The notes under the pieces are model-generated. The model saw only the letters and a list, made by a program, of their open reading frames with translations. It ran no database searches and was not told where the DNA came from. 64,000 nucleotides of DNA from Candidatus Melainabacteria bacterium (GTDB taxonomy: Bacteria > Cyanobacteriota > Vampirovibrionia > Obscuribacterales > Obscuribacteraceae), in contig JACRFZ010000084.1 of assembly GCA_016212515.1 (NCBI GenBank), positions 1 to 64,000 on the forward strand. Direction: 5' to 3'. Below, piece after piece: positions 25,998 through 35,104 of the stretch; within the stretch, counting starts at the first letter, position 1; each line of letters begins with the position of its first letter. Both the position numbers and the translations under genes were made by a program.

Positions 25998-27527
25998 TCA
26001 CAAAGCCGGCACCGCCAACTCAGCAAGCAGGGGAGTGAGATACCCACGAATCAATCTGGAACCGAGATAACCTGTCTCAAGACAGATTGAAAGAACCTCT
26101 GGTCTAGCTTCACTTCCCTGATGCTCCTGAAGTTTGCCAAACCGACCTTGACCAAGGAAATCAACCAACTGAACCCGACGGCTCCGGTATTGCAGCAAGG
26201 AAAGATATAACTGCAAATGCTTTCTGGCGATGCCTTGAAAGTGCACTAGCGTATAGGTTCTAAAACTACTTACAAGCTGCCTGACCGAGGAAGACACAGC
26301 ATCGTTTGTGCAACCACGACAAAGACTGTTACCGCATTCTTCCGCAAACAAACTTGTTAAGAACCGACGCTTGCGCTTTACGTAACGAAGTTCACTTTGT
26401 TCCAAGCCGCTCAGGCAGGGAGAATCCACCTGAATACTGTCCATCCGATCAGCAGAAATACGCTCATCATCAGGATTTACACCATCTCCAAAAGTGCCAT
26501 ATACACCGTCGTTAGGCACTGCGGTACAGCGCTTCCTCTTTGACTTGTCGAGTGCCGAGTGCCTACCACCAAGCCCACCTAAACCTAAAAGCGCCTGTAA
26601 CATGTCGGTCAGACCAAACTTAGCACCGGGTAGCGGTTCGATCAGACCGCACAACTCCAACTCTGTAAGGCTGGCGCCCAAACGAGCTGCATTTACTGAA
26701 AGTGCATCAGAAAGTCGATCAGTTGAAGCGTTACCGTTGACCAGAAGTTTCAAAATTGACTTTTCCAATTCTCTCAAGCCGGCATACTGTTCATTCTCAA
26801 AGAGTGCATTTAAAGTGCCCTCAATGGATTCGGCTGAAGCTTGCTCCGGGACGCCCTGCTCCAATTCGTTTTGAGCAGTTTCTGGTGCAGGCGGCAACGC
26901 GGAAGAGCCACCGAAATCGGTGCCACCGCAGTTAGTATTGACTACTTCATCTGACACTTCGGGAGCTGTCAAGTCCTGCTCATAAGTTTCTTCGAAAGCG
27001 GGATGTTCCCACCGCGGTGTGACCAGACTGTTGCGAATAAAAAGATCGATAAAATGTTCAGTGCTAACAAGGCAGCGCTCACCGCCCTGCGACTTTTGAT
27101 GGCTGTCAATCGCACCTAATACACTATGTTGAATGTGCAAAGCGGAAGACTGCGCAATGTCAAGCAATGACGCAAACCAATTAGAGCTGACAAAAGCACC
27201 CTCCTCAGTCAACCAAATAGCAGCAAACCAGGCTTTCAGCTTCCGAACACGATTAAAAAACGTCTTTGCGGTGAGCGAGTAACTCTTGCGACAATCCTGG
27301 CAACGAAGCTTTCGTCTGCATTTCTTTATTACGACTCGTGCGGACAAACAACCACGGCAGTAGACCATGCCTCTGGCATTCATTAATCTGTAAAGTTCAT
27401 CCCAACAAGATTCTTCCGTCGGAAAAGCCAGGCAGAACCTTTTGAAGGTGGAACTAACCAGAAGCTTATACTCTGAAACGTAACTATTATCGACCGAATT
27501 AAACAAATTTGGCTGATACCTGCGCAT
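25998..27527 (-). CDS. Transposase-derived chimeric protein: IS1595-like ends around a DprA-like winged helix
   Basis: 509 residues. Residues 35-140 match the N-terminal part of IS1595/ISXO2 transposases: FPTEESCWDELYRLM, a zinc ribbon with Cys57, Cys60, Cys76 and Cys79 (YCRGC and LRCQDCRKSYSLT), then LKAWFAAIWLTEEG and a helix-turn-helix. Residues 415-451 match the C-terminal end of the same transposases (RTYTLVHFQGIARKHLQLYL then QYRSRR). Between them the DDE catalytic core seems missing. In its place are an acidic linker, a winged helix like the C terminus of DprA (SILKLLVNGNASTDRLSDAL, LTELELCGLIEPLPGAKF), and a low-complexity basic stretch with a CGNSLCRGC cluster. ATG has a strong GGGAGGG ribosome site. 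No terminal inverted repeats are visible. Probably a domesticated DNA-binding protein; a mobile element with unusual core is the alternative. Confidence 0.7.
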   Translation of the reverse strand: MRRYQPNLFNSVDNSYVSEYKLLVSSTFKRFCLAFPTEESCWDELYRLMNARGMVYCRGCLSARVVIKKCRRKLRCQDCRKSYSLTAKTFFNRVRKLKAWFAAIWLTEEGAFVSSNWFASLLDIAQSSALHIQHSVLGAIDSHQKSQGGERCLVSTEHFIDLFIRNSLVTPRWEHPAFEETYEQDLTAPEVSDEVVNTNCGGTDFGGSSALPPAPETAQNELEQGVPEQASAESIEGTLNALFENEQYAGLRELEKSILKLLVNGNASTDRLSDALSVNAARLGASLTELELCGLIEPLPGAKFGLTDMLQALLGLGGLGGRHSALDKSKRKRCTAVPNDGVYGTFGDGVNPDDERISADRMDSIQVDSPCLSGLEQSELRYVKRKRRFLTSLFAEECGNSLCRGCTNDAVSSSVRQLVSSFRTYTLVHFQGIARKHLQLYLSLLQYRSRRVQLVDFLGQGRFGKLQEHQGSEARPEVLSICLETGYLGSRLIRGYLTPLLAELAVPAL

Positions 27528-27636
27528 AGTGGTCCCTCCCGCTTCGCTGCTGATCTATAAAACGATCTGCGGGCCAAAAAAGTTCAAATTCGCTGCCGCC
27601 GCTCGAAAAACCAGCAGCCACCTGTCGTGGAATCGC

Positions 27637-27654
27637 TTAACCGTTAACGGTTAA
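27637..27654. repeat. Palindromic repeat, copy 1 (AACCGTTAACGGTT core)
   Basis: An 18-base perfect palindrome TTAACCGTTAACGGTTAA in the spacer upstream of the transposase-like gene. The same core recurs at 41491-41504, 51081-51094 and 51126-51139. Confidence 0.8.
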
Positions 27655-27780
27655 TCAACTTTTCAAAGGATGGCGCGGTTCAAGCATTCACATTAAATTG
27701 AAAATTTAACCAATCATCAAAAAAATCGACCTCACAACCAGCCTCCATTAAGCCTCTAACCTGGTCACTCAGCAAGAACG

Positions 27781-27796
27781 ATGACACAATTGTCAT
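27781..27796. promoter_or_regulatory. Inverted repeat upstream of the SDR gene
   Basis: ATGACA-CAAT-TGTCAT, perfect six-base arms, 38 bases before the SDR start. TTGTCA in its right arm could act as a -35. Likely operator. Confidence 0.4.
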
Positions 27797-27833
27797 TTCT
27801 CACCGCCATTCACAATGAAAAGGAAAAACCTAA

Positions 27834-28622
27834 ATGGATCTAGAACTCAGCGGCAAAACGGCGCTCGTAACAGGAGCCAGCTATGGTCTCGGATTTGCTT
27901 GCGCTAAAGCTCTAGCCATGGAAGGTGTCTCAATTGCAATGTGCGCCAGAGACAAACAAAAAATTAGAGCCGCTGCAGAGCAGATTGCCACTGCCTGTAG
28001 AACAAAAGCTATAGGCATTGCTGCCGACCTGACCAAGGAAGACGACATGCAGAACTTCGTGTCGGAAGCCAAGGCCCTTCTTGGGAAAATAGACATTCTG
28101 GTGGTCAGCACAGGTCACCCGCCCACTCATCCATTTTCCGTTGCAACCGACCAACAATGGAGCGAAGGTTACGAACTCGTTTTACGCCCGCCAATTACCC
28201 TGACAAGACTCGTGCTTGAGGACATGCGCCATAGAAGATACGGACGCATTATTTACATAGGATCCATTTTCGGCATTGAACCGGAACAGTCATCAGTGGT
28301 GCAAAGCACCTTGCGCACGGGCTTAAATGCCTTGTCAAAGTGCGTAGCTACCGAAGTAGCTGGTGACGGCGTCACAGTAAACGTGATTTGCCCTGGCTAT
28401 TTCGATACTCCACTGGTAAGAGAGTTAGCAAAACAATACGCCACTTCCGAAAATGCATCCGTTGATGAAATTCTTAGCGCCTGGGCAGCCTATTCACCGG
28501 TACGAAAATTCGGTAAACCGGAAGATCTGGGAGCTCTGGTCAGCTTCCTGGCTTCCCCCAGAGGCGAATTCATAACCGGCACAACCATCACCATGGATGG
28601 TGGCGCAGTTAGGCAGTATTAA
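27834..28622 (+). CDS. Atypical short-chain dehydrogenase-like protein
   Basis: 262 residues with a normal SDR Rossmann fold (VTGASYGLGFACAKALAMEG) and ending GTTITMDGGAVRQY. The usual NNAG is VSTGHPP. Where SDRs carry the catalytic Y-x3-K, this protein has STLRTGLNALSK, so the Tyr appears replaced by Gln and the Lys by Arg. That matches a known divergent SDR group with NTGGPP-like and S-N-x2-R motifs, so it is probably a genuine subfamily rather than a decayed gene; its chemistry is uncertain. It has its own promoter region with an inverted repeat. Transcribed away from the transposase-like gene. Confidence 0.85.
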   Translation: MDLELSGKTALVTGASYGLGFACAKALAMEGVSIAMCARDKQKIRAAAEQIATACRTKAIGIAADLTKEDDMQNFVSEAKALLGKIDILVVSTGHPPTHPFSVATDQQWSEGYELVLRPPITLTRLVLEDMRHRRYGRIIYIGSIFGIEPEQSSVVQSTLRTGLNALSKCVATEVAGDGVTVNVICPGYFDTPLVRELAKQYATSENASVDEILSAWAAYSPVRKFGKPEDLGALVSFLASPRGEFITGTTITMDGGAVRQY

Positions 28623-28689
28623 GGAATCCGCTCCGCCTGCACAGTTGCAGTCTCACGAAGTGAGTTGAAGGAAACGCTAACTGTTTGAA

Positions 28690-29592
28690 TCAATTAGGAG
28701 CCTGTGTCTTATTAGCCCGGGTGTTTGCCTGTGCCTTATTGCCTTTCAGACCGCTGCGTCCAGCAGGCGCAGCTTTATCAACCGGGCTTGTTTTTCCAAG
28801 AGTAGCTTCACTGGCAGCCTCTTTCTTCGGCTCTATCTTGGCGCTACTTTCGACTTGTGGTTGGGCTTCTTTAGGGGCTTCACTCTGCCCATCTTTTGGT
28901 TCGGTTTTGGTTGGATCCGCAGACAGGTCGACATTCGGCTGGCTATCTTGTGTGTTGACCACCCGCAGTTGCGCCACGATCACCGCCGGATCAAAATCGA
29001 AGGTGCGACTGGTGGCACGCATCTTGCGCACGAAAATATTCAAGTGCGGCGGACTGACCATCACAAACAGGTAGTAGGGCGTCTCACCACTCTTCGGCAC
29101 CACTTCAAAGCTCTTCAGGGAGGCAATGCCATGAAAAGCTCCCGGGGTAAGCCCGGTTTCCTTGGCCACACGCTCGTTGGTAAACTGAACTTCGCGCACC
29201 CTGGCTGTATCAAGAAAAGCCTTGTTGAAACGGCTAAACGAGAAGGTACCGACTTTGGCTGCATCGTAAGACTCCAACAAAATTTGTTCTGGAGCCGTCT
29301 TCATACCGGCAGACTCGTAATCTTCATAGATTTTCACTGCCTTTTCAGGCTTTATCTTGAGAAAGTTGGTATGACCCTCACCCAGCAGTTTTGCCCTGAC
29401 CGGCACAAAGGTCTTGTTGTTGTAGCGAACGGCTAAATCGCAACCGGGCAAAACCAGCACATCGTGCTCATGGTCATAACTGAGGCCGGGCTCGGCCAGC
29501 ACGGAAAGCGGCATGGATAGAACGGCACTCAGGGCAATCAAACCCGATGCAAAAAAGGAATGAACTCGGTTCTTAGACTCTGGCCCCAACAT
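28690..29592 (-). CDS. Secreted protein of unknown function with Lys/Pro/Ala-rich tail
   Basis: About 300 residues. The ATG at 29592 is preceded by GAGGTG at five bases; a further ATG at 29628 is less likely. The N terminus gives a signal peptide (SFFASGLIALSAVLSMPLSVLA). The mature part has an unrecognised globular domain (YDHEHDVLVLPGCDLAVRYN, then PYYLFVMVSPPHLNIFVRKM). The last 90 residues are rich in P, E, K and A (KTEPKDGQSEAPKEAQPQVE), like the tail of the protein at 2943. Probably envelope-associated. Confidence 0.78.
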   Translation of the reverse strand: MLGPESKNRVHSFFASGLIALSAVLSMPLSVLAEPGLSYDHEHDVLVLPGCDLAVRYNNKTFVPVRAKLLGEGHTNFLKIKPEKAVKIYEDYESAGMKTAPEQILLESYDAAKVGTFSFSRFNKAFLDTARVREVQFTNERVAKETGLTPGAFHGIASLKSFEVVPKSGETPYYLFVMVSPPHLNIFVRKMRATSRTFDFDPAVIVAQLRVVNTQDSQPNVDLSADPTKTEPKDGQSEAPKEAQPQVESSAKIEPKKEAASEATLGKTSPVDKAAPAGRSGLKGNKAQANTRANKTQAPN

Positions 29593-29787
29593 CCAAACAC
29601 CTCGCGACTCTTTACTTCCCGGCGCCATGGCCGCCGCCGCACTGCAGCGTCGTGTAAAGAGGGTATTTTAACCGATCGAGGTAGACAATTGCTTAGCTTG
29701 CGCCAATAGCCGTAACCTATGGCAAATCCGTCTATAAACTTGTATCCTGCTAACTCCGACAATACTTTGAACCGGCTCAAGGAGCTT

Positions 29788-31743
29788 ATGCTTCACCCCT
29801 CCAGGACCGCTGCCTTGCCAGAATCCTACCCTCGCCAGAACGGCCCTTGCAAAGGGTATGACCATAAGACTCGAGCCTTCCTCAGCATCAGTCTGGCTGC
29901 GGCTGGAATTTTAATGCCTGCTTCCCACTTTCCCAGCCAGGCTATGGAAAAGCCACATGGCAGCCTGTCCCTGGCTGAGACCCATGGCAGCAAAAGGGGA
30001 GAAAAAGCGGCAACCACCACCAGCCACCTGGCAACCGGACTCAAGGACTACGAACAAGGAAACTTCGTAGCAGCCCTGCACGCCTTCAAGGCTGCGGCCT
30101 TGGACAAAAGCCTCTCCCCGGTCGACAAAATCAGAGCCCATGTCGCCGCCGCAGACAGCGCTTATCAATGCGGTGAGTACCTGACAGCATTGAATATGCA
30201 CAAGCGCAATCTCACCGTGTTGAAAGCGGTTTCCCAAGGGGAACCAATAAGCGCCTCCAAGCAGAGGAAAACCGGCAGCGCAGCAGAGAGCCTTTTGCCT
30301 GATCCAGAAAGAGAACATCTTCTGGCCGAGACTTATTGCGATATCGGCGAAGCCCTTTACGAACTCGATAAGCATGACGACGCCGCCCGCTACTTTGCTA
30401 TGGCCATTGATTGCTGGAAAACCGGCTCCGGCACCCAGGAAGTTTTATTGCGCAGTCTGGAAGGAATGGGCGCCAGCCTGATCAAAGACGGATTCTATGC
30501 CAAAGCGCTTCCCTGCTACCAGGAAGTTGCCTTTTTAGATCGCCTCAAGTACGGGGCCGAAAGCATTCCCTACGCCTGGTCCCTGAGAGTCTTGAACGAC
30601 ATCTACCTTAAGCTCGAAGATCCCATAACAGCCAGGCAATGTTTCGAGCGATCGGTTTGGAACTTTCGCAATGCCAATCGAGAGAGACTGCTGCCAGTCT
30701 GGACCAAACGTCTGGCCAACACCGAAAATCCGCCCTGTGCCGCTGAGCTGGATAAACTGCTGAGTGACCGTATCTTCGGCTCGCTCGGTAAAATAGCCGA
30801 CGTGGATTTTCTCAAGGCCGGGGCCTACACCGATGCCGCACAATACAAAGAAGACTCCTCCGAGCCCGCCCTGAAGGGCGACACAACTTGTCCTGAACAT
30901 GGTCTGCCCTGGTCACGCCGGCGAATTGCCGTACAAGAACCAGCCAGCATGTTCTGGGTAGATCCCCGCGAAAAGGTACAGGGCTTTGTGGTCTGTATTC
31001 CAGGTTTTGGCCTGCATCGCGGTTCCTTTTCCGACCTGGGTGAAAGTCTCTCCTCCAAGGGTTTTGTAGCGGCCTCCTATGACGTGAGGGGCTTTGGCGC
31101 CTACACGGCTCTGAAAGCCAGAGACCGCATCGATCTGGAAAAGAGCCTTGAAGATCTCGACGACTCAATTATTCAGATTCGCAAAGACTTTGCCGGAGTG
31201 CCGGTCTTCGTCCTGGGCGAATCTATGGGCGGCTCCCTGGCCCTGCAATTCTGCGCCAAGCACCCGGAATTAGTGGACGGGCTTATTGCAGCAGTGCCCT
31301 CCGAGCAGCGCTATCGGCAATGGCTAACGGCCGGTAAGGTAATTTTGGGAATGCTTACAGGCAGCCGCAAACAAATCGACGTGGGACCGGTTCTGGTCAA
31401 CCGCGCCACCCAAGATGAGGGTTTACGCCAGACCTGGACATCCGATCCCCAGAGCCGTTTTACGGCAACGGCTAAAGAACTCTACGGATTCAAACGCTTC
31501 GTGTCGCGCAATCGCGACCTGGCCAAACAAGTAAAGACGACGCCGGTGCTTATGTTTCAGGGTGTACACGACCTGCTAATCCGACCGGAAGGCACAATCA
31601 GTCTCTTCAAAGCCGTGGCCAGCGAGGACAAGGATCTGATGCTGGTCGGCAAATCGGAGCACCTGGTCTTCGAGGAAGGACAATTCGATAAAGCACTTCT
31701 GGTCAGCATCTGTGACTGGATGAAAACGAGAGGAAGTAAGTAG
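29788..31743 (+). CDS. Secreted TPR protein fused to a serine alpha/beta hydrolase
   Basis: The start at 29788 follows AAGGAG, much better than the ATG at 29719. The N terminus KTRAFLSISLAAAGILMPAS continues to SQA, an export signal. Residues about 80-300 are TPR-like (LHAFKAAALDKSLSPVDKI, EALYELDKHDDAARYFAMAI). Residues about 390-650 are a lipase/hydrolase-4 domain: VVCIPGFGLHRGSFSDLGES, nucleophile Ser479 in GESMGGS, Asp in FQGVHDLLIRPEG, His in KSEHLVFEE. This resembles monoacylglycerol lipases or esterases. TPR may recruit a partner or substrate. The exchanger gene starts immediately after its stop. Confidence 0.87.
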   Translation: MLHPSRTAALPESYPRQNGPCKGYDHKTRAFLSISLAAAGILMPASHFPSQAMEKPHGSLSLAETHGSKRGEKAATTTSHLATGLKDYEQGNFVAALHAFKAAALDKSLSPVDKIRAHVAAADSAYQCGEYLTALNMHKRNLTVLKAVSQGEPISASKQRKTGSAAESLLPDPEREHLLAETYCDIGEALYELDKHDDAARYFAMAIDCWKTGSGTQEVLLRSLEGMGASLIKDGFYAKALPCYQEVAFLDRLKYGAESIPYAWSLRVLNDIYLKLEDPITARQCFERSVWNFRNANRERLLPVWTKRLANTENPPCAAELDKLLSDRIFGSLGKIADVDFLKAGAYTDAAQYKEDSSEPALKGDTTCPEHGLPWSRRRIAVQEPASMFWVDPREKVQGFVVCIPGFGLHRGSFSDLGESLSSKGFVAASYDVRGFGAYTALKARDRIDLEKSLEDLDDSIIQIRKDFAGVPVFVLGESMGGSLALQFCAKHPELVDGLIAAVPSEQRYRQWLTAGKVILGMLTGSRKQIDVGPVLVNRATQDEGLRQTWTSDPQSRFTATAKELYGFKRFVSRNRDLAKQVKTTPVLMFQGVHDLLIRPEGTISLFKAVASEDKDLMLVGKSEHLVFEEGQFDKALLVSICDWMKTRGSK

Positions 31744-32760
31744 TTGGACCAACATCTAGTATTTCTAGAGTTTGCCCTCTGTGCAGCGGTAATCCTGGTC
31801 ACAGGCAGTAAACTGTCAAAACACGCTGATGTAATTGCCGACGCCACCGGACTTGGCAAAAGCTGGGTTGGTCTGGTAATGCTTGCTACTGTTACCTCGC
31901 TGCCTGAATTACTAACCGGAATCTCAGCCGTTACTCTCAACGATCTCCCCAACCTAGCGGTAAGCGGCACCCTTGGCAGTTGCATGTTCAACATGCTCGT
32001 TGTTGCCTCACTGGATCTCTTCAGCAAGCAAAGGCCAGTATCAAATCTGGTGCAACAGGGACATCAGCTCTCCGCCGGTTTCGGCATTGTGCTTCTGGCT
32101 CTTGCCGCCATAGACATCTTGTTCGGCAAGTATCTTCCCTCAATCAAACAAATCAATTCCATTGATCCTCTCAGCATTCTCTTCATCATTGTCTATCTAG
32201 TGGCAATGCGCCTGATTTATTCTTACGAAAAAACTCGCGTACAAGAATACGTTGAAGAAATGGCTGTACAGGAACAAACCAAGAAAAACTCGTTGAGAAA
32301 TGCAGTAATCTGGTTCACCGTGCACTCTATTTTTATTGTGGCCGCTTCCCTTTACCTACCTGATCTGGCGGAAAAAATTGCCAAAATGACCGGCTGGGGA
32401 GAGAGCTTCATCGGCTCTTCCCTCATTGCCATCACCACTTCTTTGCCGGAAATCACCGTCTCGGTAGCAGCAGCGCGCATGGGCTCGTTTGATATGGCAG
32501 TGGCTAATCTACTTGGTTCTAATCTCTTCAACGTAGCGATTCTAGCCATCACCGATTTCTTCTATGTTAAAGCGCCGCTATTGCGTTGCGTCTCACACAT
32601 AAATACGCTCTCGGCCCTGACAGCCATCATTTGCACGGGAATTGTCGTAATCGGACTGACCTACCGCTCCGAGAAGAAAATTCTCTACCTGGCCGGAGAT
32701 GCGGCAGCCATAGCTTTCTTTTACATACTGGCCAATATCCTCTTATTCATTGCCGGCTAG
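31744..32760 (+). CDS. Na+/Ca2+ exchanger-family membrane protein
   Basis: 338 residues, two homologous halves of about five membrane helices. The alpha repeats are clear: VMLATVTSLPELLTGISAVT with a downstream GTLGSCMFNMLVV in the first half, and LIAITTSLPEITVSVAAARM with NLLGSNLFNVAIL in the second. The acidic residues in these repeats bind Ca2+ in the CaCA family. A soluble loop (about residues 155-180) separates the halves. The start is TTG directly after the TAG of the hydrolase gene, with GAGAGGAAG about eight bases before, so the two genes are one transcript. Direction of transport and ion are inferred only. Confidence 0.9.
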   Translation: MDQHLVFLEFALCAAVILVTGSKLSKHADVIADATGLGKSWVGLVMLATVTSLPELLTGISAVTLNDLPNLAVSGTLGSCMFNMLVVASLDLFSKQRPVSNLVQQGHQLSAGFGIVLLALAAIDILFGKYLPSIKQINSIDPLSILFIIVYLVAMRLIYSYEKTRVQEYVEEMAVQEQTKKNSLRNAVIWFTVHSIFIVAASLYLPDLAEKIAKMTGWGESFIGSSLIAITTSLPEITVSVAAARMGSFDMAVANLLGSNLFNVAILAITDFFYVKAPLLRCVSHINTLSALTAIICTGIVVIGLTYRSEKKILYLAGDAAAIAFFYILANILLFIAG

Positions 32761-32780
32761 ATTTCGAGTACCATTGAGCT

Positions 32781-33803
32781 ATGCGCACAGGCAAGCAATC
32801 AAATCATTCGCCGACGGGCTCAATCCTGCTCTGCACCATCATTCTGGGCGGGGTCGGTTGCTTGCCAGCCACATTTGCCAAACCCATTGGCAGCCAGTCC
32901 GTAACTGCCGTCGATAAAGTCGAACCCTGGCTGGGTCAAGAGAGACCAACCGCCAGGGAAAAGAACCCAAACAGTCACCAGGCTCAGCTCAAGAAGGCGG
33001 CTCAACTGGTCAAAACTGACCATGTGGTAGCCGCCAAGCCGATTTTGATAAAGCTACTCAAGAAAGACCCCACAAACGTCAAAGCTTTGCGTCTTCTAGC
33101 CGAGTGCCATATCAATGAAAATCTGGAAGGCACAGGTCACAAACGGGCCAGGCAGCTCCTGCAGCGGGCCATCAAAATAGATCCGGATTACAGCGACAGC
33201 TATCGGCTTCTGGCCGACATCGAGCTAATCGACGGCAACTACAAGCAAGCTCTCACCCTTTGCGACAGGGCACTGGCCTGCAGCAAGCCGGCAAGTATCG
33301 CCCACCGCACCAAATCTATCGCTCTTACAAATGTGAAACGCCCGAAAGAAGCAGTAAAAGAAATGGAACTCTATCTGGAAGGCATGAAGAAAGTGGGCAA
33401 GAAGCCCCCCACGCGCACCGTGGAAATTTATGCCGGTACCCTTGAGGAAGCCGGTATGTATAAAGAAGCAATTGCAGTTTATTCGCAAATGCAACAAGAG
33501 AGCTATTCGGACCACATGGCCCTCAAAATAGCACAGTGTTATCAGAAAATGGCCAAACCGGAAGAGGCTGTGCGCACCCTAGATCAAGTCATCAAAGCCA
33601 ATGATCAAGATGAATTAGCCCTTGCCGAGCGCGCTCGTATTTTAGTCTCCATGGGCAAACTGAAAGAGGCCCTGAGAGACTATAGTAAATCAATAGAACT
33701 GGCGCCCATGAGTAAATCCTATCTAGAACGGGCCGCAGTTTACGAAAAACTGGGCATGAAAGATAAAGCAAATTCCGACAGACAGAAGGCGGCGGCCTTT
33801 TAA
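32781..33803 (+). CDS. Secreted TPR protein
   Basis: 340 residues. The signal peptide is SILLCTIILGGVGCLPATFA (about residues 14-33), possibly lipoprotein-like at GC. TPR units run from about 75 to 335: AQLVKTDHVVAAKPILIKLL, RQLLQRAIKIDPDYSDSY, EAGMYKEAIAVYSQMQQESY and LKEALRDYSKSIELAPMSKS. No enzyme domain. It follows the exchanger gene by 20 bases and precedes the LRR gene by five, so it may belong to the same transcript. Confidence 0.87.
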   Translation: MRTGKQSNHSPTGSILLCTIILGGVGCLPATFAKPIGSQSVTAVDKVEPWLGQERPTAREKNPNSHQAQLKKAAQLVKTDHVVAAKPILIKLLKKDPTNVKALRLLAECHINENLEGTGHKRARQLLQRAIKIDPDYSDSYRLLADIELIDGNYKQALTLCDRALACSKPASIAHRTKSIALTNVKRPKEAVKEMELYLEGMKKVGKKPPTRTVEIYAGTLEEAGMYKEAIAVYSQMQQESYSDHMALKIAQCYQKMAKPEEAVRTLDQVIKANDQDELALAERARILVSMGKLKEALRDYSKSIELAPMSKSYLERAAVYEKLGMKDKANSDRQKAAAF

Positions 33804-33808
33804 GCAAA

Positions 33809-35104
33809 GTGAGGACTACCCGGAATGAGACTTCGAGGGTGAGATTGATAGAACCTTTGAGAGAGACTTTGAGAGGAACTTTGAGAGGAACTTCGGCGGC
33901 AACTCTGGGGGCAACTTTGAGAGCAACTTCGGCGGCAACTCTGGGGGCAACTTTGAGAGGAACTTCGGCGGCAACTCTGGGGGCAACTTTGAGAGCAACT
34001 TCGGCGACGACTCCACATCCTGCGAAATACAGAGAAAGAAGTCCGGGCAAGCCAAATAACTTCTACGCTCTGGCACTCCTTTTCCTCCTACCGCTGGGCG
34101 CGGCTTCCCAGGCTGCACCAGCAGAGTCAAACCTCACGTTCAGTAGCAGTACTCCTACTAAATTGAAGTACCGCACTGCAAAAACAGCCCTGGCAAAAGA
34201 AGCGAGAATTCTGGACTTTCCCCCAGACAAAGCCGTCGGCTCAGTGCTTGTGCAATTCGAGAAAGACGAAAAGGGAAAGAGCAGTCACAAGCTCTTCAAG
34301 GCTATGGGACGGGTAAACATACCGGCGGGAACCGTCGTCGTGTTCATGCCGAACGAACGTTTTTTCGCCAATCCCAAGGTGCTTGACGGCCTCAAACCTG
34401 ATGCCATAGATGGTCTGCGCATGAAATTCTTCCCCATGGATGAAGCAGAAGAAGGGCGAGGGGACGCCGGTCTGGCTTACCTGAGTCGCTTTTCGAATTT
34501 GCGCTACGTAGATCTGGACCGCTCGGAAGTAAGCGACCGCGGGCTGAAAACCTTGAAGAACCTCAAGCACCTTGAGGCCGTTGCCGCCTTCGGAACTTCC
34601 ATAGACGGCAGCGCCTTTAAAGAAATGGGACGCATGGAATCAGTCAAAAGCCTGAGTTTGCCCAACACCAATCCCAAAATGGAAGAACTCAAAAATATTC
34701 CCGTGGTCTTTCCCAATCTAGTCAGCCTCAACCTGGGTCGCACTCGTCTCACAAACGCCGCCATGCCTGCAATATCCCGCTTAAGTCAACTCGAACAATT
34801 GGACATCTCCAACAATTCTTTTCTCACCGATGACGCCATGGAGCACATTCTCAAACTTAAACATCTGCACATTCTGCAACTGGGTGATACTTCGATTTCG
34901 GCCCGCGGTCTGGCCAAAATCAAAGGAACCCAAATTGAGAATTTAATAGTGACAGGCAGACAGTTTAAGCCGGGAGAGCTGGAGCAACTTCAAAAATTGT
35001 TAAAACCCGTGCAGTTTACTGTTTTGAACAAACGTTTAAATCGCGATATAGACCCGGAAACCAAAGCCATCTTTGGACCCATGTCGCGCGGTCGCGGACT
35101 CTAA
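33809..35104 (+). CDS. Secreted LRR protein with a repeat-expanded N terminus
   Basis: 431 residues from GTG at 33809. The first 70 residues are three to four copies of the 12-residue unit TSAATLGATLR(A/G). A signal peptide (NNFYALALLFLLPLGAASQA) comes only after that. LRR units fill about 200-380, such as FSNLRYVDLDRSEVSDRGL and LSQLEQLDISNNSFLTDDAM. The C terminus pairs with that of the LRR protein at 22765. The repeats lie within the reading frame, and their product may be cleaved with the signal, or the true start may be one of the TTG codons inside the repeats. Confidence 0.75.
   Translation: MRTTRNETSRVRLIEPLRETLRGTLRGTSAATLGATLRATSAATLGATLRGTSAATLGATLRATSATTPHPAKYRERSPGKPNNFYALALLFLLPLGAASQAAPAESNLTFSSSTPTKLKYRTAKTALAKEARILDFPPDKAVGSVLVQFEKDEKGKSSHKLFKAMGRVNIPAGTVVVFMPNERFFANPKVLDGLKPDAIDGLRMKFFPMDEAEEGRGDAGLAYLSRFSNLRYVDLDRSEVSDRGLKTLKNLKHLEAVAAFGTSIDGSAFKEMGRMESVKSLSLPNTNPKMEELKNIPVVFPNLVSLNLGRTRLTNAAMPAISRLSQLEQLDISNNSFLTDDAMEHILKLKHLHILQLGDTSISARGLAKIKGTQIENLIVTGRQFKPGELEQLQKLLKPVQFTVLNKRLNRDIDPETKAIFGPMSRGRGL
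33853..34012. repeat. 36-base tandem repeat before a signal peptide
   Basis: Units with AACTTCGGCGGCAACTCTGG then GGGCAACTTTGAGAG recur three times plus partial copies, preceded by shorter AACTTTGAGAGG repeats. All lengths are multiples of three, so the frame stays open on both strands. Confidence 0.85.

Larger units (their letters stand above)
27528..27833. other. 306-base AT-rich spacer between divergent genes
   Basis: More AT-rich than its surroundings. It holds the shared promoter region of the transposase-like gene and the SDR gene, one copy of the AACCGTTAACGGTT palindrome, and the inverted repeat ATGACA-CAAT-TGTCAT near the SDR gene. No gene. Confidence 0.6.

Noticed and set aside
33800-34130. 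Minus-strand frames with Cys/Ser/Gln repeats
   Set aside because: Antisense of the tandem repeat at the start of the LRR gene.
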